From Flavobacteriaceae bacterium (GTDB lineage: Bacteria > Bacteroidota > Bacteroidia > Flavobacteriales > Flavobacteriaceae): a stretch of DNA of 64,000 nucleotides. The position numbers and the translations under genes were made by a program. The notes under the pieces are model-generated. The model was not told the DNA's origin. It saw only the letters and a program-made list of their open reading frames with translations, and made no database searches. The stretch is from assembly GCA_028280265.1 (NCBI GenBank), contig JANQMD010000051.1:30173-94172 (forward strand). The letters run 5' to 3'. Shown here piece by piece: positions 51,611 to 58,223 of this stretch. Positions within the stretch are counted from its first letter, which is position 1. Each line of letters opens with the position of its first letter.

Positions 51611-52096
51611 ATGAAAGAAATTCAGAATAAAAATGAGTATGAGGGTTATAATTTTGAATTTGTAGCAACTTTATTAATAGTACTCTGGTTTTTGTTGAAT
51701 CAAAGACTGTTTAAAAATATTTTGCCTATAGTTCCAACAAAAGAAAAACCGAAGCTTGAGTATGATGCTTGGTCAGGTGTTTTTTACTGGGACGATGAAG
51801 GTGTAGATGTGTTTTATGGAAAAAAATTGAATGTTTTAAAATGCCTATTTTTATATAGAACCTTCTTATTAGAAAATGGAAATCAGAGACCACTTAATGT
51901 GAGGCTCAAAATTTACAAGTGGATATTTTATCAAATAAAAATAAGAAATCCTAACTGGATCGGTTTTCAAGAAAGTCGATGTTCATACAATCCTCAAGTG
52001 GCTAATAGAATTAAAAGAATAAGAAAAGTTGCTTATTGGAGGATTGAAAAGATGTTCAACGAAGAAGATGAATACAATGAAAGAATTTCAGAATAA
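51611..52096 (+). CDS. Orphan protein inserted ahead of the SDR gene
   Basis: The 161-residue product begins MKEIQNKNEYEGYNFEFVAT, has one membrane segment (LLIVLWFLLNQRLF, about residues 21-36), then a Trp/Tyr-rich basic domain (YDAWSGVFYWDDEGVDVFYG, IFYQIKIRNPNWIGFQESRC). No family is recognised. Its first 26 bases match the first 26 of the SDR gene at 52077 at 24 positions (ATGAAAGAAATTCAGAATAA versus ATGAAAGAATTTCAGAATAA at the start), and its stop codon is formed inside the second copy. This suggests insertion by duplication at the SDR 5' end. Overlaps the SDR by 20 bp. Confidence 0.65.
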   Translation: MKEIQNKNEYEGYNFEFVATLLIVLWFLLNQRLFKNILPIVPTKEKPKLEYDAWSGVFYWDDEGVDVFYGKKLNVLKCLFLYRTFLLENGNQRPLNVRLKIYKWIFYQIKIRNPNWIGFQESRCSYNPQVANRIKRIRKVAYWRIEKMFNEEDEYNERISE

Positions 52097-52886
52097 AAAC
52101 GAATGGGCATTGATCCTAGGTGGTTCAAGCGGATTGGGGTTGGCTACAGCCAAAAAACTAGCACAACACGGAATGAATATCTGTATTGTGCATAGAAATT
52201 CTCGATCTCAACAAAAGAACATTGAAGTTGCATTTGAAGAAATTACCAAGGAAGGAGTCGATTTTGCCAGTTACAATACAGACGCCTTTCATCCAGAAAA
52301 AAGGCAAGCTCTCATTCAAGATTTACAAGAAGAATTGGAAGGAGGTACCATAAAAACTCTAGTGCACAGCGTTGCAAAAGGGAACTTAAAGCCCATGGTT
52401 GAAGAAAATGTCACCCTGAGCCTGTCGAAGGGAACACTACAAACAGATGATTTTCAACTGACTATTCAAGCGATGGGCATCAGTTTGTACGATTGGACGA
52501 AAGCAATTTTCGATGCCAATTTATTTTCGAAAGATGCCAGAATTATCAGTTTCACCAGTGAAGGAAACAGCAAAGCTTGGAAAAATTATGCTGCGGTTTC
52601 TGCGGCAAAAGTAACTTTAGAAGCCATTACGAGAAACATCGCATTGGAATTTGCACCTTATGGAATTCGGGCCAATTGCATACAAGCAGGGGTCACAGAT
52701 ACCGCCTCGTTGCGAATGATTCCGGGAAGTGACCAGATCAAAGAACATTCTCTAAAAAGGAATCCATTCAAAAGGCTCACTTTACCAGAAGATGTAGCCA
52801 ATGTGGTGTATTTATTAACCAAAGACGAAGCGGCTTGGATCAATGGATCGATCATCAAAGTAGACGGAGGAGAGCATTTAAGTTGA
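52077..52886 (+). CDS. Short-chain dehydrogenase resembling enoyl-ACP reductase (FabI/FabL type)
   Basis: The 269-residue SDR begins MKEFQNKNEWALILGGSSGL with the glycine-rich NAD(P) motif. Its active site is Tyr171-x6-Lys178 (YAAVSAAK), the spacing of FabI/FabL enoyl-ACP reductases rather than the Y-x3-K of ketoreductases. This predicts reduction of enoyl groups in acyl chains. Residues 112-119 (VTLSLSKG) are encoded by a dispersed repeat copy (52409-52432) inserted in frame, in a loop between SVAKGNLKPMVEE and TDDFQLT. I chose the ATG at 52077; the frame is open upstream inside the orphan gene. Confidence 0.85.
   Translation: MKEFQNKNEWALILGGSSGLGLATAKKLAQHGMNICIVHRNSRSQQKNIEVAFEEITKEGVDFASYNTDAFHPEKRQALIQDLQEELEGGTIKTLVHSVAKGNLKPMVEENVTLSLSKGTLQTDDFQLTIQAMGISLYDWTKAIFDANLFSKDARIISFTSEGNSKAWKNYAAVSAAKVTLEAITRNIALEFAPYGIRANCIQAGVTDTASLRMIPGSDQIKEHSLKRNPFKRLTLPEDVANVVYLLTKDEAAWINGSIIKVDGGEHLS
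52409..52432 (+). repeat. Dispersed repeat copy inside the SDR coding sequence
   Basis: TGTCACCCTGAGCCTGTCGA plus AGGG matches the core of the intergenic repeat at 56518-56541 (TGTCATCCTGAGCCTGTCGA). It keeps the frame and encodes NVTLSLSKG. Confidence 0.8.
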
Positions 52887-52890
52887 GGAT

Positions 52891-53592
52891 ATGAAAAAAG
52901 AAACAACTTTGGAGAACCTATCAGCTATAGGATATGCAATTTTTGACAATGTGTATTCTCAAGAAGAAGTTCACCTAATAATAGAAACCATCTCTAAGAA
53001 ATACCATGAAAAAAATTTGCCTCAAAAAAATGAAAATTTATTTGCGATTCGTCAACTTTTGATTGAACTCCCTGAATTGAAAAAACTTTTATTTAATGAA
53101 AACTTAAAAGCTTTTCTACCTAAAGAATACTTTTTAACCAAATCTATATTTTTTGACAAGCCAGGAAACTCAAATTGGTTTGTTTCTTTTCATCAAGATT
53201 TGAGTATTACCGTCAAGGAAAAAACGTACGTTGAAGGATATCAAAAATGGACACATAAAAAAGGTCAATATGGAGTAATACCTCCAAAAGAGATTTTAGA
53301 AAATACAATAACAATTAGAATTCACCTTGATGATACCGATTCACAAAACGGAGCTTTGTATGTAATTCCAAAATCACATAAAAATGGAGTAGTTAGAGTC
53401 GAAACCGTAAATGTGGAAAGATCTCATGTATGCGAGATAAAACAAGGAGGAATAATGTTGATGAAACCACTTACATTTCACGCATCAAAACGGTCAACTG
53501 AGGATAGAAATAGGAGAGTAATTCATCTAGAGTTTAACAATCGAGAATTAAAAAAGCCGCTTGAATGGAAAGAGCGAATAAACTTACATTAA
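52891..53592 (+). CDS. Phytanoyl-CoA dioxygenase (PhyH) family protein
   Basis: The 233-residue product fits the Fe(II)/2-oxoglutarate-dependent PhyH family: an N-terminal NLSAIGYAIFDNVYSQEEVH, the iron-binding H-x-D in SFHQDLSITVKE (about residues 108-119), RIHLDDTDSQNGALYVIPKS, typical of PhyH, and the distal His in PLTFHASKRSTEDRNRRVIH (about 190-210) with the 2-oxoglutarate Arg. Members hydroxylate lipids, amino acids and natural products. It starts 4 bp after the SDR stop, so it might tailor the locus product, though it could equally be an unrelated passenger. Confidence 0.88.
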   Translation: MKKETTLENLSAIGYAIFDNVYSQEEVHLIIETISKKYHEKNLPQKNENLFAIRQLLIELPELKKLLFNENLKAFLPKEYFLTKSIFFDKPGNSNWFVSFHQDLSITVKEKTYVEGYQKWTHKKGQYGVIPPKEILENTITIRIHLDDTDSQNGALYVIPKSHKNGVVRVETVNVERSHVCEIKQGGIMLMKPLTFHASKRSTEDRNRRVIHLEFNNRELKKPLEWKERINLH

Positions 53593-53593
53593 A

Positions 53594-54427
53594 ATGAAAA
53601 GAATATTTTACATTACATTAATTATTAGTGGCACGCTATCAACAACCTTTTGCATGGATACAAAAGCACAAACCAAATACAACGCAGGAACAGATTGGAG
53701 TCTCATCTGGTCAGATGAATTTGAAGGCGACAAACTAGACGATACCAAATGGAACCGACAAGTTGAAAAAGCAGGTAAGTTTAACGAAGAATGGCAACGT
53801 TATACCAAAAGTAAGAAGAATGCTTATGTTGAAAACGATCAGCTAGTCATCAAAACCATTCATAAAAGTAAAAAACACGGACACAATCAATATACTTCGG
53901 CTAGATTAAATACCGCAGGAAAGTTTACTTTCAAATACGGAAAAATTGCAGCGCGAATCAAACTTCCAAAAACAAAAGGTATTTGGCCAGCATTTTGGAT
54001 GTTAGGAGCAAACATCAATGAAAATGGGGGCGATACACCTTGGCCCCAATGTGGAGAAATAGATATTTTAGAACTGTATGGCTCAAAAAACACAGCAGTG
54101 GTAGAAGCTAATATTCATTTTGCTGATAAAAATGGAAGTCACGATCACATGGGAGCCAAATTATATACGCTAAAAGAAGGAAGCTTCTCGGACGACTTTC
54201 ACATTTTTGAATTAGAATGGACCGAAGAAAAGGTCTCTTGGTTTGTTGATGGAGAACAATATGCAAGCTTTTCTATTAAGGGAAAAGAGTTCTCCATGTT
54301 TCATAAAGAATTTTTCTTTTTGTTAAACATTGCCGTAGGAGGAACCTATGCAGGAAGACCTGATAAAACCAGTGAGTTTCCAGAACACATGTATGTCGAT
54401 TGGATTCGAGTGTATCAAAAGAAATAA
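53594..54427 (+). CDS. Secreted GH16 family beta-glucanase
   Basis: The 277-residue product has a signal peptide (MKRIFYITLIISGTLSTTFC) and a GH16 domain: WSLIWSDEFEGDKLDDTKWN, ARIKLPKTKGIWPAFWMLG, the active site CGEIDILELYG (E-x-D-x-x-E, about residues 155-165), and the C-terminal YVDWIRVYQK. GH16 members cut beta-1,3 or mixed beta-glucans, agar or carrageenan; the closest match in pattern is laminarinase-type. It begins 2 bp after the PhyH stop, an unexpected place inside a lipid/polyketide locus. A single Cys in the signal region (SGTLSTTFC) could be a lipobox-like site but is not convincing. Confidence 0.92.
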   Translation: MKRIFYITLIISGTLSTTFCMDTKAQTKYNAGTDWSLIWSDEFEGDKLDDTKWNRQVEKAGKFNEEWQRYTKSKKNAYVENDQLVIKTIHKSKKHGHNQYTSARLNTAGKFTFKYGKIAARIKLPKTKGIWPAFWMLGANINENGGDTPWPQCGEIDILELYGSKNTAVVEANIHFADKNGSHDHMGAKLYTLKEGSFSDDFHIFELEWTEEKVSWFVDGEQYASFSIKGKEFSMFHKEFFFLLNIAVGGTYAGRPDKTSEFPEHMYVDWIRVYQKK

Positions 54428-54431
54428 GAAC

Positions 54432-54515
54432 ATGAACATTAAGCAAAACAAAGCAAACGACATTGCTTACACCCAAAGAATCAAAGAATCCGAATACGAT
54501 GTATTAAAAAAGTAA
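54432..54515 (+). other. 27-residue frame, possible gene remnant
   Basis: An ATG at 54432 opens MNIKQNKANDIAYTQRIKES followed by EYDVLKK and a stop at 54513-54515, where the dispersed repeat begins. It looks like coding sequence truncated by repeat insertion, but it is too short to assign. Confidence 0.3.
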
Positions 54516-54603
54516 TGTCATTCCGAACGAACCTGCTAGCCGCAGGCAGGGTGAAGGAATCTCAAAAACAGATTACTTCATCGCTTCGCTCTTCGTAATG
54601 ACA
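54515..54603. repeat. Dispersed repeat copy with inverted TGTCATT/AATGACA ends
   Basis: The element starts ATGTCATTCCGAACGA, contains the CCTGCTAGCCGCAGGCAGGG hairpin word, and ends CTTCGTAATGACAT. It contains the first in-frame ATG (54598) of the dehydratase frame, which I therefore reject as start. Confidence 0.8.
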
Positions 54604-54609
54604 TATAAG

Positions 54610-55050
54610 ATGAATAAACAAAGAATCATAGAACTCTTACCCTACCAACCTCCCTTTTTATTTGTGGAGGAACTTTCTTCTGTTTCAGAAAACGGAGCGG
54701 AGGGTTTTTATACCTTTCAAGAAGATGAGTTTTTCTATGAAGGGCATTTTAAAGGGAACCCCATGACTCCTGGTGTGATTCTCACCGAAGTCATGGCGCA
54801 AATTGGAGTGGTTTGCTTGGGGATTTATCTGATCAAAGATCAGATTTCAAAAGAAGAAACACCAAAAATAGCGCTGACCTCTCACGAGGTAGATTTCTTC
54901 TTGCCCGTGCTGCCAGGGGAAAAAGTAAGAGTGGTCTCTGAAAAAATGTATTTCAGATTCAATAAATTAAAATGTAAAGTGCAAATGTATAATGAACAAG
55001 ACGAGTTGGTGTGTAGAGGAACCATCTCAGGAATGTTAACAGGAGGTTAG
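54610..55050 (+). CDS. 3-hydroxyacyl-ACP dehydratase, FabZ-like hotdog protein
   Basis: The 146-residue product has the FabZ pattern: IIELLPYQPPFLFVEEL, then FFYEGHFKGNPMTPGVILTE (about residues 41-60) with catalytic His46 and Glu60, followed by VMAQIGVVC. It would dehydrate 3-hydroxyacyl-ACP intermediates in the dedicated fatty-acyl supply line. It lies upstream of the ketosynthase and carrier protein genes. Both neighbouring gaps hold dispersed repeats. Confidence 0.9.
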   Translation: MNKQRIIELLPYQPPFLFVEELSSVSENGAEGFYTFQEDEFFYEGHFKGNPMTPGVILTEVMAQIGVVCLGIYLIKDQISKEETPKIALTSHEVDFFLPVLPGEKVRVVSEKMYFRFNKLKCKVQMYNEQDELVCRGTISGMLTGG

Positions 55051-55059
55051 ATAAATTTA

Positions 55060-55187
55060 TGTCAGTTTGAGTGTTTCGACTTTGTCGAAATGTATCGAAA
55101 ACAAGTAAATTTATTGGTAGAAATTTCTCGACCTGTCTGCCACAGGCAGGTACTATCACGCTAATACGTGATCGCTCGAAATGACAA
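55060..55187. repeat. Dispersed repeat copy between dehydratase and ketosynthase genes
   Basis: It begins TGTCAGTTTGAGTGTTTCGA, contains CCTGTCTGCCACAGGCAGG, and ends CGCTCGAAATGACA. It has the same end words and central palindrome as other copies. Confidence 0.75.
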
Positions 55188-55199
55188 AAAAGGAATAAG

Positions 55200-56477
55200 A
55201 TGAAAACGAAAAAAAACAGAGTTGTCATCACCGGAATGGGTGTTGTAGCCCCAAATGCCATAGGTTTGGAGAACTTCCTAAGTGCCATTCAGCAAGGAAC
55301 TTCTGGCATTCGATTTCAGCAAAATCTGGCAGATTTAAACTTTTCTTGTTGTATTGGCGGAATACCACAAGTCTCAGAAGCATTAAAAAGTGACTATTTA
55401 ACACCACTTCAATTGCGAGGTTTCAACAGTTCTGGAATCTTATATGGCTGTATGGCAGGAATGGATGCATGGAAAGATGCAGGTTTTCCGATTGATGAAA
55501 ATTCACGGACTGATTATGACTCAGGAATGGTGTTTGGAACAGGAACTTCTGGAATTGACAAGTTTCGCGAGGCGGTTTACAAACTCGATGAAGGGAAGGT
55601 AAAACGACTAGGAAGTACGGCCGTTGTTCAGACGATGGCAAGTGGTATCAGTGCCTATTTAGGAGGGATTTTAGGATTGGGGAATCAAGTGACCACAAAT
55701 TCCTCTGCTTGCACCACAGGTACGGAAGCGTTGTTGATGGGATTTGAGCGCATTCAATCTGGAAAAGCCAAAAAAATGCTGGTAGGAGCATGTAGTGACC
55801 ACGGACCTTATATTTGGGGAGGATTCGACGCCATGCGCGTGATGACCTACAAACACAACAATTCTCCAGAAAAAGGATCTCGACCTATGAGTGCTTCAGC
55901 ATCTGGATTTGTACCAGGCAGTGGCGCAGGAGCTTTGGTCCTTGAATCTTTAGAAAGTGCTTTGGAACGGGAAGCAAACATTTATGCTGAGGTTTTAGGA
56001 GGAGGCATCAATTCTGGAGGTCAGAGAGGAGGAGGAACCATGACAGCTCCCAATTCCGAGGCGGTACAAAAATGCATTGCCAATGCCATCAAAGAAGCCA
56101 ATACAACTGCAGAAAAAATTGATGCCATCAATGGTCATTTGACTGCAACGAGTAAAGATCCTGTAGAAATTGAAAACTGGACTCAAGCCTTGGATAGAAA
56201 AGGAAAAGATTTTCCGTATATCAACTCCTTAAAGTCAATGGTAGGGCACTGCTTGGCAGCAGCAGGAGCTATTGAAAGTGTGGCAACGGTTTTACAATTA
56301 AAGCATCAGTTTGTCTTTCCAAATACAAATTGTGAAGACCTGCATCCAGAAATATTAAAACGCATTGATTCTTCTAAAATTCCAACCAAAGCCATGAAGA
56401 CAGAATTAAACATTATAGCAAAAGCGAGTTTTGGCTTTGGAGATGTCAATGGATGTGTTATTTTTAAGAGGTATTAG
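55200..56477 (+). CDS. Beta-ketoacyl-ACP synthase (KAS II-like) of the polyketide locus
   Basis: The 425-residue thiolase-fold ketosynthase begins VVITGMGVVAPNAIGLENFL. Its active site has Cys171 in SSACTTGTEALL, His313 in NGHLTATSKDP and His350 in MVGHCLAAAGAIESV. The first His motif reads HLT instead of the usual HGT. Cys-His-His spacing is standard, so it should condense acyl and malonyl-ACP. Linked dehydratase, ACP, PPTase and enoyl-reductase-like genes suggest it belongs to a separate acyl-chain assembly system. Which starter it uses is unknown. Confidence 0.92.
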   Translation: MKTKKNRVVITGMGVVAPNAIGLENFLSAIQQGTSGIRFQQNLADLNFSCCIGGIPQVSEALKSDYLTPLQLRGFNSSGILYGCMAGMDAWKDAGFPIDENSRTDYDSGMVFGTGTSGIDKFREAVYKLDEGKVKRLGSTAVVQTMASGISAYLGGILGLGNQVTTNSSACTTGTEALLMGFERIQSGKAKKMLVGACSDHGPYIWGGFDAMRVMTYKHNNSPEKGSRPMSASASGFVPGSGAGALVLESLESALEREANIYAEVLGGGINSGGQRGGGTMTAPNSEAVQKCIANAIKEANTTAEKIDAINGHLTATSKDPVEIENWTQALDRKGKDFPYINSLKSMVGHCLAAAGAIESVATVLQLKHQFVFPNTNCEDLHPEILKRIDSSKIPTKAMKTELNIIAKASFGFGDVNGCVIFKRY

Positions 56478-56479
56478 AA

Positions 56480-56541
56480 AACTTCTTCAACGAGTTCAGA
56501 CTAGCATTCAGTTAGAATGTCATCCTGAGCCTGTCGAAGGG
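56480..56541. repeat. Dispersed repeat copies upstream of the GIY-YIG gene
   Basis: A degenerate inverted copy (TTCAACGAGTTCAGACTAGC, 56486-56505) is followed by a direct copy TGTCATCCTGAGCCTGTCGA plus AGGG at 56518-56541. The latter matches the in-frame copy in the SDR gene at all but one position of the first 24. Confidence 0.8.
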
Positions 56542-56556
56542 AAAAAGCTATGAAAA

Positions 56557-56886
56557 ATGAAACAATATTATGTATACATCTTACTATGCGGTGATGATTC
56601 TTTTTACATTGGAGTTACCAATAATATAGAAAGAAGACTGATAGAACACAAGACAGGTAAATCTAATTATACAAGGATAAGACAACCCGTCAAGTTAGAA
56701 TGGTTCCTAATGCTTGTTGATATAAATGAAGCAATAAGAATTGAAAAGCAATTAAAAGGTTGGTCACGAAGAAAGAAGCTAGCATTGATAAATGAAAGCT
56801 GGGAAGATTTAGTTGAATTTTCAAAAAACTATACAGAATATAAAAGCAATAGAATAAATAAATCGTCTTCGACAAGCTCAGACTGA
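56557..56886 (+). CDS. Small GIY-YIG nuclease-domain protein
   Basis: The 109-residue product has the GIY-YIG core: QYYVYILLCGDDSFYIGVTN (about residues 3-22), NIERRLIEHKTGKSNYTR with the catalytic-type Arg, and EWFLMLVDINEAIRIEKQLK with the Glu, then KGWSRRKKLALINE. It is the UPF0213/endonuclease-like single-domain form common in Bacteroidota. The gene interrupts the ketosynthase-ACP order and is bounded by opposed repeat copies (56518-56541 and 56867-56888); its last residues SSTSSD are encoded by the downstream copy. This suggests a mobile unit. Confidence 0.9.
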   Translation: MKQYYVYILLCGDDSFYIGVTNNIERRLIEHKTGKSNYTRIRQPVKLEWFLMLVDINEAIRIEKQLKGWSRRKKLALINESWEDLVEFSKNYTEYKSNRINKSSSTSSD

Positions 56887-56888
56887 CA
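56867..56888 (-). repeat. Inverted dispersed repeat copy overlapping the GIY-YIG gene end
   Basis: CTTCGACAAGCTCAGACTGA plus CA is the reverse-orientation form of the GTCATCCTGAGCCTGTCGAAG word upstream of the gene. Confidence 0.75.
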
Positions 56889-56929
56889 GCTAAAAAGTTT
56901 TGAGCATTGCTCAGATAGAAAACAAAACC

Positions 56930-57181
56930 ATGAACAGAGAAGCACTCATCACAACCCTTAAAAAAATTGTAAAACCTTACATTCAAGATGAAGAAGCGTT
57001 TGCAAACTTAACAGAAGACACCGATTTTATCAATGATTTAAAAATCAATTCAGCGAATTTGGTGGATGTGGTTTTAGATGTAGAAGATGAGTTTGATATT
57101 GAAATTGACAACGATTCAATGGAGCAAATGCTTTCCGTAAAGGTAGCATTGGACATTATCGAAAGTAAGCTTTCTCAATGA
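56930..57181 (+). CDS. Acyl carrier protein of the polyketide locus
   Basis: The 83-residue acidic, helical product has the 4'-phosphopantetheine attachment serine at Ser41 in DLKINSANLVDVVLDVEDEF, followed by the acidic helix II typical of ACPs. The usual DSL motif is NSA here, as in some PKS-associated carriers. Its ATGA end overlaps the PPTase start by 4 bp, and the pairing supports a dedicated, self-activating carrier. I start at the ATG at 56930; the TTG at 56900 is beyond a repeat copy. Confidence 0.9.
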   Translation: MNREALITTLKKIVKPYIQDEEAFANLTEDTDFINDLKINSANLVDVVLDVEDEFDIEIDNDSMEQMLSVKVALDIIESKLSQ

Positions 57182-57732
57182 TTGGAAACGATGTCATAGA
57201 TCTCAAGCTGGCAGAAAAAGAAAGCGACTGGACTCGGAGAGGTTTTTTGAAAAAGCAGTTTACCAAAAAGGAGCAAAAAAGTATTTATGAATCCAAGGAC
57301 CCTTTTACCCTAGTTTGGGCCCTTTGGAGTCTAAAAGAAGCTGCTTACAAGATTTGGGTGCAACAAAGCAAAAAACGAGCGTTTAACCCATTAAACTTCG
57401 AATGCAAATTCACTTCTGAAGATCAAGGAATCGTTTGTTTTGAAAGTCAAAAAGTACATACGAATACCCATTTTAATGAGTTTTTCATTCATACAGTCGC
57501 TTGTTTCGATAAAGAGGCTGAGGTATATTCAGAAATAGGTTCCCCGCAGACCATAGATCAGAGACTAAAGAAACAAATTGAAAGCAAAACAGGAGTTCCA
57601 GCCTCAGAAATTGAACAAAGAAAATCAGAATTTGGGGTCCCGAGTTATTATCACCAAGGAAGCTTGTTGGTAAGTGCTTGCTCTATGTCTCATCATGGTA
57701 ATTACGGAGCCTTTTGTTTTTTAGAAGAATAA
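57178..57732 (+). CDS. 4'-phosphopantetheinyl transferase
   Basis: The 184-residue product is a PPTase: MIGNDVIDLKLAEKESDWTR at the N-terminus with the magnesium-binding Asp, and ALWSLKEAAYKIW (about residues 56-68, WSxKEAxxK motif). The C-terminus has CSMSHHGNYGAFCFL. Length is between AcpS-type and Sfp-type. It overlaps the ACP gene by 4 bp, so it most likely modifies that carrier. Confidence 0.9.
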   Translation: MIGNDVIDLKLAEKESDWTRRGFLKKQFTKKEQKSIYESKDPFTLVWALWSLKEAAYKIWVQQSKKRAFNPLNFECKFTSEDQGIVCFESQKVHTNTHFNEFFIHTVACFDKEAEVYSEIGSPQTIDQRLKKQIESKTGVPASEIEQRKSEFGVPSYYHQGSLLVSACSMSHHGNYGAFCFLEE

Positions 57733-57735
57733 TTC

Positions 57736-58188
57736 ATGAAGAGGATTAAAGAATTACTTTACCAACGTTGTATTGAACATGTTCAGACAAGGCAAGAAAC
57801 GGTTGAGAAGACCATCCGTTCCAATCGGAATTCATTGGAATCTGAGACCAAAAGCTCTGCGGGAGACAAGCATGAAACGGGAAGAGCGATGTTGCAACTA
57901 GAAATGGAGAAAGCGGGGCAACAACTGGGAATTATTCGGCAAATGAAAGAGGTTCTTGCAAAAATTAACATCTCGAAATCCAGCAAAGTAGTAAGCCTCG
58001 GCACTTTGGTTGAAACAAATCTAGGGTCTTATTTTATCAGTGTAAGTGCGGGTCAAATAGAAATAGAAGACAAAGTGTATTTTGCGATTTCTACCTCTTC
58101 TCCTATTGGAAAAGTATTATTGGGAAAGAAAGTAGAAGATGAATTCGTTTGGAATGGGAAAAGAATAATAATTGAAAAAATCACTTAG
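57736..58188 (+). CDS. GreA/GreB-like C-terminal domain protein
   Basis: The 150-residue product has an N-terminal helical hairpin (RIKELLYQRCIEHVQTRQETVEKTIRS in sections, then SAGDKHETGRAMLQLEMEKA) and a C-terminal FKBP-like fold (VVSLGTLVETNLGSYFISVS, VYFAISTSSPIGKVLLGKKV) as in GreA/Rnk relatives. Such proteins are often labelled 3-oxoacyl-ACP synthase in Flavobacteriia because of their place next to fatty-acid genes, which the sequence does not support. It starts 3 bp after the PPTase stop and ends the cluster. Confidence 0.82.
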   Translation: MKRIKELLYQRCIEHVQTRQETVEKTIRSNRNSLESETKSSAGDKHETGRAMLQLEMEKAGQQLGIIRQMKEVLAKINISKSSKVVSLGTLVETNLGSYFISVSAGQIEIEDKVYFAISTSSPIGKVLLGKKVEDEFVWNGKRIIIEKIT

Positions 58189-58191
58189 GAT

Positions 58192-58222
58192 TGTCATTTC
58201 GCACCTGTCTGCGGCAGACTGG
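58192..58222. repeat. Dispersed repeat copy after the polyketide locus
   Basis: TGTCATTTCGCACCTGTCTG followed by CGGCAGACTGG shares the TGTCATT end and CCTGTCTGC palindrome with other copies. It lies between convergent genes. Confidence 0.7.
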
Positions 58223-58223
58223 T

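Noticed and set aside
54598..54609. First in-frame ATG of the dehydratase gene
   Set aside because: It is part of the end of a dispersed repeat copy; MNKQRIIELLPYQPP four codons later is the normal start.
54610..57732. Aryl polyene or flexirubin cluster
   Set aside because: There is only one ketosynthase, no KS-CLF pair, no ammonia-lyase and no acyltransferase-type glycosyl or lipid set; the type III PKS and YceI point elsewhere.
57736..58188. 3-oxoacyl-ACP synthase label for the last gene of the locus
   Set aside because: The protein has a GreA/Rnk-like layout and no ketosynthase catalytic residues.
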